Assembly: GCA_016928235.1 (NCBI GenBank)
Contig: JAFGLD010000245.1
Span: 1-53,555, forward strand
Length of the DNA stretch: 53,555 nucleotides
DNA from: Anaerolineae bacterium
Lineage (GTDB): Bacteria > Chloroflexota > Anaerolineae > Aggregatilineales > UBA3940
Direction of reading: 5' to 3'
Shown here one piece after another: positions 46,602 to 53,555 of the stretch (positions within the stretch are counted from its first letter, which is position 1; the number at the start of each line of letters is the position of its first letter). Below the pieces are notes generated by a model that was not told the origin of the DNA, did not search any database, and saw nothing but the letters and a program-made list of their open reading frames with translations. Both the position numbers and the translations under genes were made by a program.

Positions 46602-48023
46602 CTATTGTCCCAGTCCCCGCAGCGAAGCAAGCAGATCTGCTTCATCTCGCTCCAGCACTGTGCGTGGGTCGATGATCAGGCGGTTCGCCTCGATGCGGGC
46701 GATTACAGGCGGGCGGCAGGCGCGCAGCCGTATCGATGCTGCATCCGCCGAGGCAACACGCAGGGCCAGCAATGCCGTCGGCAGCATCTCGCCAGGCATG
46801 CTGCCCCCACCAATAGTGCTTTGTCCATCGATGATCCGGCAATCAAGGCCGACCTGAGTAAGCACATCGGCCCAGTGTTCAGCACGCGCGCCGATAGCAT
46901 CGAGCGGCGCGCTAATCATCTGCCAGACCGGGATACAGGTCAGTGCCTCACCCTTCAAGTAATGGGTCAATGTGGCTGCCAGCGCCGCCAGGCACAGTTT
47001 ATCGGCGCGGATAGCGCGAGCCAACGGATGGCGCCTCAGCTTGTCGATCACGGCTGACCTGCCAACCATTATCCCGGCCTGCGGTCCGCCCAGCAGCTTG
47101 TCGCCGCTGAACATGGCCAGATCGACCCCGGCCTGGAGGCTGTCTTGCACTGTCGGCTCAGGTGTCAACCCGAACTGAGCGGTGTCGAGCAGTGCGCCGC
47201 TGCCCAGATCATCGAGCAGCGGCAGATTGTGCCGGCGCGCAATCTCGGCCAGCTCCGCAATGGTGGGCTCGGTGGTGAAGCCAATCTGGGTGAAATTCGA
47301 GCGGTGAGCACGCAGAATCAATGCAGTGCCTACATCGATGGCCGCTTCGTAATCACAGAGATGGGTGCGGTTGGTGGTGCCCACTTCGACCAGTTGCGCG
47401 CCGCTCTGGGCCATGACATCGGGTACGCGGAACCCCCCACCGATCTCGACGAGCTGACCGCGGGAGATGATCGCGCCGCGTCCCTGAGGAGCATCGCGCG
47501 TGGGGCCTGCCAACGCCGTTAAAGCCAGCAGTACTGCCGCCGCGTTATTGTTGACAACCAGGGCTGCCTCGGCGCCGGTTAATCGACATAGAATGGCTTC
47601 AGCATGGAGTGTTCGCGAGCCACGTTTACCGGTTGCCAGATCGAATTCCAGAGTGCTGTAGCCACGCGCGGCTTCGTCGACTGCCTCAATGGCTGCCTCG
47701 GAGAGGGGAGAGCGGCCCAGGTTGGTGTGGATGATCACGCCGGTCGCGTTGATCACGCGTTGCAGGGTCGGCGCCAGCCATGCGTCGAGCATTGTCTGGG
47801 TTTGCTCAAACAGAGCATTGTCAGTCAGGTCGATATCTTCACCCCGCGCGATGCACTCTCTGGCTGCATCCAATGTGCTCCGCAGTGCCTCGACAACCAG
47901 CGCGCGACCGTATATCTCGATCAGCGATGCGCCGGATGGCTGAGAAAGCAGCCGGTCGATGCCTGGTAGGCTGCGACGGGTATCAGGTCTCTGGTTTGAT
48001 ATTGGTGATTTGATCTTTGACAT
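46602..48023 (-). CDS. selA: L-seryl-tRNA(Sec) selenium transferase (selenocysteine synthase)
   Basis: SelA is a PLP enzyme that converts Ser-tRNA-Sec to Sec-tRNA-Sec. The PLP lysine is K309 in MFSGDKLLGGPQAGIMVG. Other signatures are INATGVIIHTNLGRSPLS and the strand LPLLDDLGSGALLD. Length 473 residues is normal. Its presence implies selenoprotein synthesis, but no selB, selC, selD or in-frame UGA selenoprotein gene was identified in the window. It is followed on the minus-strand upstream side by a small membrane protein gene about 60 bases away. Confidence 0.96.
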   Translation of the reverse strand: MSKIKSPISNQRPDTRRSLPGIDRLLSQPSGASLIEIYGRALVVEALRSTLDAARECIARGEDIDLTDNALFEQTQTMLDAWLAPTLQRVINATGVIIHTNLGRSPLSEAAIEAVDEAARGYSTLEFDLATGKRGSRTLHAEAILCRLTGAEAALVVNNNAAAVLLALTALAGPTRDAPQGRGAIISRGQLVEIGGGFRVPDVMAQSGAQLVEVGTTNRTHLCDYEAAIDVGTALILRAHRSNFTQIGFTTEPTIAELAEIARRHNLPLLDDLGSGALLDTAQFGLTPEPTVQDSLQAGVDLAMFSGDKLLGGPQAGIMVGRSAVIDKLRRHPLARAIRADKLCLAALAATLTHYLKGEALTCIPVWQMISAPLDAIGARAEHWADVLTQVGLDCRIIDGQSTIGGGSMPGEMLPTALLALRVASADAASIRLRACRPPVIARIEANRLIIDPRTVLERDEADLLASLRGLGQ

Positions 48024-48086
48024 GTGAATGGTGGCTGATAGCGTATGGCGTTGCTGGAAGGGTAGACCGTAAACCGCGCGCCGTCC

Positions 48087-48524
48087 TTACTCCGGATGCC
48101 ACTGTGTTCGCTCACGAATACGCAGCATGATCTCGATCCCAACCAGGGCAAAGAAGAGCACCAGCGCCAGGGGGAAAGAGAGTAAGCGCGGGATCAGCAG
48201 CCAGGCGCACGATGTGCCCAGTATGCCAAACCAGGTAGCTTGCCGGACCAGAACACCCGGCTCGATGAACAGGCCGCGTTGCCGGCTAAACCGTTTGTTG
48301 AGATAGCGTACCAGCGGCAGAGCTGTACCCGTTAGCGCAATATGAAGCAGAGCAAAGAACATCCAGCGACCGGGGACATCTGGAAGATGGTTGGTAATCA
48401 GCCAGACCAGGCCGGCCCACCCGCCTGCTGCCATCAGGATTCCGGCAGCCACCACGCTGGCATGGGTGGCCTCGACATATTGACGGCGCGCGTGGCGCTG
48501 TTGAGCTTTCTCGATTGATGACAT
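48087..48524 (-). CDS. Hypothetical small membrane protein
   Basis: The 145-residue product starts at 48524 (MSSIEKAQQRHARRQYVEA), with a charged N-terminus and four membrane helices at about residues 25-45, 58-77, 103-118 and 121-140. A basic loop NKRFSRQRG lies between helices 2 and 3. No family recognised. A TATAAT sequence ends six bases before the start codon on the minus strand, suggesting a leaderless or very short-leader mRNA; no clear -35 is seen. It lies upstream of selA on the same strand. Confidence 0.6.
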   Translation of the reverse strand: MSSIEKAQQRHARRQYVEATHASVVAAGILMAAGGWAGLVWLITNHLPDVPGRWMFFALLHIALTGTALPLVRYLNKRFSRQRGLFIEPGVLVRQATWFGILGTSCAWLLIPRLLSFPLALVLFFALVGIEIMLRIRERTQWHPE

Positions 48525-48645
48525 GGTGAAATTATACTCACAGTCAGCGGGAATTATCGAATCATGTGAGCAGGTAATCGTCAATTGCCACACATGCCGG
48601 CAAAGATACTCTGGGCAGCGCTTCTATTCTGGCTTGAGACGGTAC

Positions 48646-49389
48646 CTACTCCGGAGTCTTTTGATCGTCGGTTGCCGGATCGGATGGGGATTTATGTTCG
48701 ATGGGCATTGGTCGAGTAGCGGGCCCGCTTGGAGCACTGGGCGGCGCTAACCTGACCCCATGCCCTTTCTCGGGTTGGGGTGTGGGCTTGTCATCCGAAT
48801 GATAAGACGGAGACATAAACACATCTTCGCCTTTGGGTTCCGGTCTGTGTTGAGGCACGCTCATTGGACGTCCCTGCGATATAGCAGGCGAGGAGATAAT
48901 CTCGATGATGAAGCTTAACCTGGATAGAGCAACTGAATCGCCGTGCCTCAACACCTGGGCCATGCCCCGGCCAACAGGAACAGCATTGACGTAGCTACCG
49001 TTGGTGCTGCTGAGATCGATCAGATACAACCGCTTTGGGGTTGGGCGGATCATGGCATGGCGACGTGAAACACCCAAATCGAGCGCGTCAAGGTTGGTCA
49101 GATCGATATCCGGGCTGCCTGGGCCGCCTACACCGCGTCCCAAAATAACATCAGCATAAATGTCCAACCCTACGGTCAAACGTGGCGAGGGCTCGCCAAA
49201 CTTGACCAGGATACGCCAGGGGACAATGTCTTGAACCATTGTGTAATTGGAAGGAACAGCGTAATAGGGTATATCTCTGGAAGCCAGACGCATCTCGAAT
49301 GCTCCCAGGCCGGGAATAGCCAGGGTAAAACGTTGGTCTGCATTGAGCTTGCTGGTTTGGCCTGGACGGTCTGCATCATTTTGAGACAT
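48646..49389 (-). CDS. FHA-domain protein
   Basis: A 247-residue cytoplasmic protein with one FHA phosphothreonine-binding domain at about residues 75-165. The core is VILGRGVGG, then GVSRRHAMIR, DLSSTNGSYVNAVPV and LRHGDSVALS, so the conserved Gly-Arg, Ser-x-x-His and Asn residues are intact. The C-terminal 80 residues are Pro/Lys/Ser-rich and probably disordered. It begins at ATG 49389; the longer frame to 49428 has no better start. No Ser/Thr kinase is nearby. Confidence 0.88.
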   Translation of the reverse strand: MSQNDADRPGQTSKLNADQRFTLAIPGLGAFEMRLASRDIPYYAVPSNYTMVQDIVPWRILVKFGEPSPRLTVGLDIYADVILGRGVGGPGSPDIDLTNLDALDLGVSRRHAMIRPTPKRLYLIDLSSTNGSYVNAVPVGRGMAQVLRHGDSVALSRLSFIIEIISSPAISQGRPMSVPQHRPEPKGEDVFMSPSYHSDDKPTPQPEKGHGVRLAPPSAPSGPATRPMPIEHKSPSDPATDDQKTPE

Positions 49390-49880
49390 GGAAACACCAC
49401 CCAAAGACAAAACTGTACACAACTTCAATCTTATTGCCTAATTGATTATTGCGCAATGTTGCCTTCCGTATGGACAGCATGAATAACTTGTGAAATAGCG
49501 GTTGTGGAACTGGAGGTAGGAGCCGTTGGCCAATTGGGCTCAACTTCCAACCAGAAGGCAAGCTCTGGCAGTTGTGTGAAAGCAAAACATGTCAGATAGT
49601 GGTAACACCATAGGTGTCAACTTAAGGCATCAATACTGGTTGGTGATCAGTTTTCAGTGATCAGTTTTTTATTCGCAATGACAGGCTCTTGTCTGTATAC
49701 CAAAGACTAATAACCAAGAACTAATAACCGAACATGTAGAACCAAACAGATCGAGTTTGCGCTTAAGTTTACGCTAATGGTGGTAACACCTACAATGGCT
49801 TCTCGCTTTCGCGGGATTGACACTAATAGGCTGATAAGCTTCCGACAACCTTTGAAGCGCGCACCCGATTGTATTGTATG
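49390..49880. other. Intergenic region between FHA gene and metG leader
   Basis: No gene found. A 10-base sequence TGGTAACACC occurs twice, at 49600-49609 (within a palindrome ACACC-ATA-GGTGT at 49605-49617) and at 49781-49790. Low-complexity repeats of TGATCAGTTTT type lie at about 49640-49670. These may be operators or degenerate spacer. Confidence 0.45.
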
Positions 49881-49910
49881 TTGAGATCGCGGAAAAACCT
49901 GTGTTATAAT
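49881..49910 (+). promoter_or_regulatory. Promoter of the metG leader
   Basis: TTGAGA (49881-49886) and TATAAT (49905-49910) are 18 bases apart, with an extended -10 TG. Transcription would begin near 49917, about 265 bases before metG. Confidence 0.7.
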
Positions 49911-49946
49911 GCTTCATACTGAGGTTTTCGTAATAGGCTTACAGAT

Positions 49947-50081
49947 ATGAGCAATCAATTATTCATTCCTACTCTGAATATTCTGGCACAAACGTCCGGC
50001 GACACCGCGATGTCCATGCATAGCGTGCCGTGGCCGCGGGAGATGGAACATCCCGCGGCGATGGTCGCTTCTGCGTGGTAA
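49947..50081 (+). CDS. Possible metG leader peptide (44 residues, five Met)
   Basis: A 44-codon ORF in the metG leader begins MSNQLFIPTLNIL and ends MVASAW. It has Met at 1, 22, 24, 33 and 39, four of them inside the GC-rich structured part of the leader. A perfect 8-bp hairpin (50034-50041 with 50051-50058) has an ATG codon in its loop. A terminator follows before metG. The arrangement fits attenuation by ribosome stalling at Met codons. The ribosome binding site is weak, so translation is unproven. Confidence 0.4.
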   Translation: MSNQLFIPTLNILAQTSGDTAMSMHSVPWPREMEHPAAMVASAW

Positions 50082-50119
50082 TCATGCGCTGACGCGACAC
50101 GCGGCATACAGGGCTTATC

Positions 50120-50157
50120 AAGCCGCCAGGTTCCGTACTGGCGGCTTTCTGTTTTTT
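50120..50157 (+). terminator. Intrinsic terminator in the metG leader (attenuator)
   Basis: AGCCGCCAG (50121-50129), an 8-base loop, CTGGCGGCT (50138-50146), then a T-rich run to 50157. It lies directly upstream of the metG ribosome binding site (AAGGAG). GGCTT (50112-50116) can pair with AAGCC (50120-50124) and so compete with the left arm of the terminator. Confidence 0.8.
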
Positions 50158-50181
50158 AACGGTTAAGGAGAAGAATCTATC

Positions 50182-51954
50182 ATGACACAAACTATTCACG
50201 TTTCGATAGCCTGGCCGTATCCGAACGGCGATCCCCATGCCGGGCACCTGGTTGGGTGTCTGCTGCCCGGGGATATCTTCGCCCGCTACCACCGGCTGAA
50301 GGGCAACCGCGTGGTGATGGTCTCCGGATCGGATACCCATGGGACTCCCATCCTCGTGACGGCTATGAACGAAGGTCTGACGCCACGCCAGGCGATCGAG
50401 AAATACCATCGACGCTTTCTGGAAGTTCAACAGCAGCTTGGCATCAGCTTCGATCTGTATACCCACACAGACACGGAGAACCACCATAAAATCGCCCAGG
50501 ATTTTTTCCTGAAATTGCTGGAGCGAGGCATGCTGTATCCGGACAAACAGCAGCTTCTCTACGACGAAGAGGCTGCCCGCTTCCTGCCCGATCGCTTCGT
50601 GGAGGGAGAGTGTCCGATCTGCCATCATCCCAAGGCACGCGGCGATCAATGCGACAACTGCCAGCACCTGCTCGATGCAATCCAGCTGATCAACCCGATC
50701 AGCAAGCTGACCGGCTCGACACCTGTTGTCCGTGAGACCGAGCATTATTTCCTCGACCTGCCGAAATTCCAGGATCGCCTACGCGAGTATTATCAGAGCG
50801 GCAAGGATGATTGGCGGCCTCATGTGATCAACTTTGCCCGCAAGATGGTCGACGATATCAAGAGCCGTCCGATCACCCGCGACATCGACTGGGGGGTGCC
50901 GGTGCCGCTTGATGGCTGGGAAGGCAAGTGCCTGTATGTGTGGTTCGAGGCAGTGATGGGCTACTTCACGGCTACCATCGAGTGGGCCAGGAATACCGGT
51001 CAACCCGAGGCCTGGCGCGATTGGTGGTATAACCCTGACGCCAAAGTCTACAACTTCCTGGGAAAGGACAATATTCCCTTCCATACCATCATCTGGCAGG
51101 CTGAGCTGATGGGAGCATCGGGCATCTACGCGGATGATCCTGATCTGCCGCTTAACCTGCCATACGATGTACCTGCCAACGAATATATGAACATCCTGGG
51201 CAGCAAGTTCTCCAAGAGCGAGCACCGCGCCATCTGGCTGCCTGATTTGCTCGAACGCTACGATCCGGATTCCATCCGTTACTATTTCATTGCCGTGATG
51301 CCGGAAACGCGCGACAGCGAGTTTACCTGGGAAGACTTCGTGGCGCGCAACAACAACGAGCTGGTGGCCTGGTGGGGCAACCTGGTCAACCGGGTGTTGC
51401 AGTTTGCCAACAAATATTGGGATGGCAGTGTGCCCGATCCCGTCGAGCTGCGTCCGGCTGATGAGGAACTGCTGGCCAGGGTTGAGGCAGGGTTCCAGAG
51501 CGTCGGCGATCTGCTGGAGGCGGTCAAGCTGCGCGGCGCGCTCGGTGAGGCGCTGAACCTGGCCCGCGAGGTTAACGTCTATCTGGATAGCGCGCCCTGG
51601 TTTGGTGTCGTCAAGGCCGATAAGCAGGCAGCTGCGACGACGGTCTACACAGCCCTGCAAGCGATCGATCACCTGGCGACGTTGCTCTCACCGTTTCTAC
51701 CTTTTACCACCCAGAAGCTCTACGAGACGCTCGGCTATGATGGACAGTTGTTTGGCGATTTGAACATTGTCACTTACCAGGAAGAAACCCGTCCACACGA
51801 GGCCCTGGTCTATGATGGCACCCAGGCCATTGGTCGATGGGAGCCCCGTCGACTGCCGCCTGGGCAAAAGATGCGCCAACCCGCCCCACTCTACAAGAAG
51901 CTGGACGAGAAGGTCATCGAAGAGGAGCTGGCGCGGACGGCTGCCGGGGGATGA
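50182..51954 (+). CDS. metG: Methionyl-tRNA synthetase
   Basis: A class I synthetase. HIGH is PYPNGDPHAGHLVG, followed by VSGSDTHGTP. A zinc knuckle with CPICHHPKARGDQCDNC is present. KMSKS appears as GSKFSKSEH. The helical anticodon domain follows, and the protein ends at 590 residues without the C-terminal tRNA-binding/dimerisation domain found in longer MetRS. AAGGAG precedes ATG 50182. Expression is probably controlled by the leader described at 49881-50157, and a terminator follows the gene. Confidence 0.97.
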   Translation: MTQTIHVSIAWPYPNGDPHAGHLVGCLLPGDIFARYHRLKGNRVVMVSGSDTHGTPILVTAMNEGLTPRQAIEKYHRRFLEVQQQLGISFDLYTHTDTENHHKIAQDFFLKLLERGMLYPDKQQLLYDEEAARFLPDRFVEGECPICHHPKARGDQCDNCQHLLDAIQLINPISKLTGSTPVVRETEHYFLDLPKFQDRLREYYQSGKDDWRPHVINFARKMVDDIKSRPITRDIDWGVPVPLDGWEGKCLYVWFEAVMGYFTATIEWARNTGQPEAWRDWWYNPDAKVYNFLGKDNIPFHTIIWQAELMGASGIYADDPDLPLNLPYDVPANEYMNILGSKFSKSEHRAIWLPDLLERYDPDSIRYYFIAVMPETRDSEFTWEDFVARNNNELVAWWGNLVNRVLQFANKYWDGSVPDPVELRPADEELLARVEAGFQSVGDLLEAVKLRGALGEALNLAREVNVYLDSAPWFGVVKADKQAAATTVYTALQAIDHLATLLSPFLPFTTQKLYETLGYDGQLFGDLNIVTYQEETRPHEALVYDGTQAIGRWEPRRLPPGQKMRQPAPLYKKLDEKVIEEELARTAAGG

Positions 51955-51984
51955 ATGATGGAAGGCTGATGTCTGATGATAGGG

Positions 51985-52017
51985 CGGGTGAGCCGGTAAA
52001 GGCTTACCCGTCTTTTT
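51985..52017 (+). terminator. Intrinsic terminator after metG
   Basis: CGGGTGAGCC (51985-51994) pairs with GGCTTACCCG (52001-52010), one G-U pair, followed by TCTTTTT. Confidence 0.85.
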
Positions 52018-52021
52018 GATC

Positions 52022-53110
52022 CTATCCTTTGGTTTCTTCGATGGCCGCCAATAGCCGTGTGTTCTCGTCGGGTCGGCGTCCGGCAATCCGCGCGTAGGTG
52101 GATAGGCCAAACGATGCGCAATCGCGCACCTGGATGTGCCTGGTCAGAAGTCGACGGCGGAATTGGGCGCCGTCTGCTACGTCGACAATAAAATAATGGG
52201 TGGTCGATGACACAGTCGGGAGGCCCAACTCGGCCAACCCGGCCACCAACTTCTCCTTATCGCGGCGGAGCTTTGCGATAGAGTCATGCATATGTCGATC
52301 ATCGGCCAGGGCGGCCAGCCCGGCGGCTTGCGCGACCACATTGACATTCCAGGGCGGACGGGATCGGCTGAGACCATCGATGATAGTAGGATGCCCCAGC
52401 GCATACCCTAATCTCAACCCGGCAATAGCGCAGCTTTTGGTCATCGAGCGCAAAACCAGAATGTTGGAGAGACCATATTGAAAGGTCGATGGGATATCCG
52501 GCGCAAATTCCAGGTAAGCCTCATCGATCACAAACAGAGTGGCGGGATAGGCTGCTGCCCACCCGGCGATTCGATCAGGGTCAAGCACGGCACCGGTCGG
52601 ATTGTTGGGGTTGCAAAGGAAAAACAGCCGCGGGGAAAGGCGGAGTGCCTGCTCGATATGCTCTGGTGACACCTTGAAAGCATCTTCGGCCCTGGCCTCC
52701 ACGGTCTGGACGCGGCCGCCCATCAATGCAGCGCATCGGGCATATTCCCCAAAGGTCGGGCCGGCGATGACGACAGCATCCTGCGGACAGACGAATGCAA
52801 AAGCGATCAACCATACCAGCTCGGCAGCGCCGTTGCCGAGCACAATCTGCTCGATGGGTGTTGCGTGGCACTCGGACAGCGCGCGGCGCAGCGCCAGCGA
52901 CTCGCGGTCAGGGTATCGCTCGATAGAGGCTGCTGCAATAGCCTCTCGGATACCGGGTGGTGGCCCATAGGCATTGATATTGGCGCTAAAGTCCAGGATC
53001 TCGTCCGGATGATAGCCCAGCGATTCCAACTCAAAGTGATCCAGTGCGCCGTGTCGATCGGGCGAAACGGCCATGATAGTGGGACGAGGGGAGAGCGGTT
53101 TATGGGTCAT
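52022..53110 (-). CDS. PLP-dependent aminotransferase, CobD/HisC type
   Basis: A class I/II aminotransferase-fold enzyme of 362 residues. The N-terminus (HGALDHFELESLG, then LDFSANINAYGPP) and the PLP lysine region SMTKSCAIAGLRLGYAL (K225) resemble threonine-phosphate decarboxylase CobD more than typical HisC; FLCNPNNPTGAVL and VIDEAYLEF are common to both. CobD makes the aminopropanol linker of cobalamin. No other cobalamin or histidine gene is in the window, so the pathway cannot be fixed. It starts at 53110; an in-frame ATG at 53074 (MAVSPDRHG) is possible. Confidence 0.85.
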   Translation of the reverse strand: MTHKPLSPRPTIMAVSPDRHGALDHFELESLGYHPDEILDFSANINAYGPPPGIREAIAAASIERYPDRESLALRRALSECHATPIEQIVLGNGAAELVWLIAFAFVCPQDAVVIAGPTFGEYARCAALMGGRVQTVEARAEDAFKVSPEHIEQALRLSPRLFFLCNPNNPTGAVLDPDRIAGWAAAYPATLFVIDEAYLEFAPDIPSTFQYGLSNILVLRSMTKSCAIAGLRLGYALGHPTIIDGLSRSRPPWNVNVVAQAAGLAALADDRHMHDSIAKLRRDKEKLVAGLAELGLPTVSSTTHYFIVDVADGAQFRRRLLTRHIQVRDCASFGLSTYARIAGRRPDENTRLLAAIEETKG

Positions 53111-53452
53111 TTGCTTCTTTGGGGTTATAGCTCCGTCGTGTCATAGAAAACTACGGAAGCCGTTTGTGAGGCATAATCCTCGCAGGCAACAACCTCCGGT
53201 TGTAAACTACGGAGGCCTCTCTCCCGTTGCCTTGAGCCAAAAGCTCAACCACGTTCGGGATTGCTTTTTCACGATCAGGTTCAAGATCGAGAAATCTGCA
53301 TGTGGACATGTAGCTAGGAGGTAAGCCGTCACCCGGCAGTTACGCTTATCAGTCAGAGTATCCAGCCAATGAGAAGTCTTCGGTTAGCTTTGTTTAACCG
53401 ATGCTTAGAAGCCGACTCGACCCTGAGGATTATACTACCCTTGAACAAAATG
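53111..53452. other. Hairpin-rich intergenic region upstream of the aminotransferase
   Basis: No gene was found. AACTACGGARGCC occurs twice (53149-53161, 53205-53217) as a direct repeat 56 bases apart. Small hairpins include GAGG-CATAAT-CCTC (about 53168-53181), CCTCCG/CGGAGG (about 53193-53215) and a perfect TTGAGC/GCTCAA (53232-53248). An AGGAGGTAAGCCGTCACC stretch near 53317 resembles an insertion-sequence end, but no transposase was recognised. Confidence 0.5.
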
Positions 53453-53482
53453 TTGCCAAAGGGAGAGAAAGCGTGCTATACT
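53453..53482 (+). promoter_or_regulatory. Promoter of a gene beyond the right edge
   Basis: TTGCCA (53453-53458) and TATACT (53477-53482) are 18 bases apart, with TG one base before the -10 hexamer. AAGGAGG at 53544-53550 is a strong ribosome binding site placed five bases before the end of the window, so a start codon should follow immediately. Confidence 0.65.
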
Positions 53483-53555
53483 GTCAAATGTAGCAGGGTA
53501 AAGATGGTAGGATGTGTCCTGGATACCAACATAAACAACTCACAAGGAGGCAGAC

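Noticed and set aside
49917..50157. T-box riboswitch before metG
   Set aside because: The length is right and TGGT is present, but the conserved T-box core is absent and the ATG hairpin is only about 30 bases from the TGGT, which does not fit known T-box geometry.
53140..53340. Remnant of a tnpB or transposase gene
   Set aside because: Neither strand gave a recognisable transposase segment; only the hairpins and an IS-like end were seen.

Overview
The window is an ordinary, gene-dense bacterial chromosome segment. It most resembles Chloroflexota (an Anaerolineae-like lineage). This placement is inferred from gene content and style: threonine/proline-rich linkers in several exported proteins (207-1109, 32207-33547, 38515-39591), a single-chain fused glycyl-tRNA synthetase, RqcH, a three-subunit biotin-dependent acyl-CoA carboxylase, frequent GTG/TTG starts and short degenerate spacers between genes. 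No marker in the window fixes the species.

Layout. 1-1495: a lipoprotein on the minus strand and the leader of glyS. 1496-7853: fused glyS, a RecB/Cas4-like Fe-S nuclease, a small SWIM zinc-finger protein and two membrane proteins. 7905-11846: an acyl-CoA carboxylase operon (carboxyltransferase, biotin carboxylase, biotin carrier), then tRNA-Gly(CCC). 11889-15692: dnaG and rpoD on the minus strand, a remnant of the classical macromolecular-synthesis operon. 16316-18644: dksA-like gene, rluD-like gene, thpR and rsfS. 18857-21746: ligA and a DUF4230 protein. 22231-25266: response regulator, methyltransferase and membrane histidine kinase. 25348-30990: alaX, an unknown gene, a J-domain-like protein and ileS. 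30991-35355: an accessory patch beside rqcH. 35628-37544: small membrane proteins and a pRiA4b ORF-3-like protein. 37746-46570: rplI, a RodZ-like protein, rimO, a small ORF, rodA/ftsW, gltX, a CPBP protease and glnS. 46602-51954: selA, a small membrane protein, an FHA protein and metG. 52022-53110: an aminotransferase of the CobD/HisC type. The window ends in a promoter and ribosome binding site for a gene just outside.

How the genes work together: the region is rich in translation functions. It holds five aminoacyl-tRNA synthetases (Gly, Ile, Glu, Gln, Met), a trans-editing factor, selenocysteine synthase, L9, RimO, RsfS, RqcH, an rRNA pseudouridine synthase and a tRNA. The other large themes are replication and transcription (dnaG, rpoD, ligA, dksA) and cell shape (RodZ-like, RodA/FtsW).

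The most notable observations are the following. (a) The 3' end of rqcH occurs three times. One extra copy differs from the gene almost only at synonymous positions, so it seems to come from a diverged functional rqcH and not from in-place decay; accessory genes lie between the copies. (b) A family of palindromic intergenic elements carries TAGACTTTATC termini; two copies are exactly 81 bp and one is a 58-bp internally deleted form. (c) A leader before metG has a promoter, a 44-codon ORF with several Met codons, a strong hairpin and a terminator. A shorter leader ORF precedes ileS. (d) rsfS appears to start with an ATA codon.
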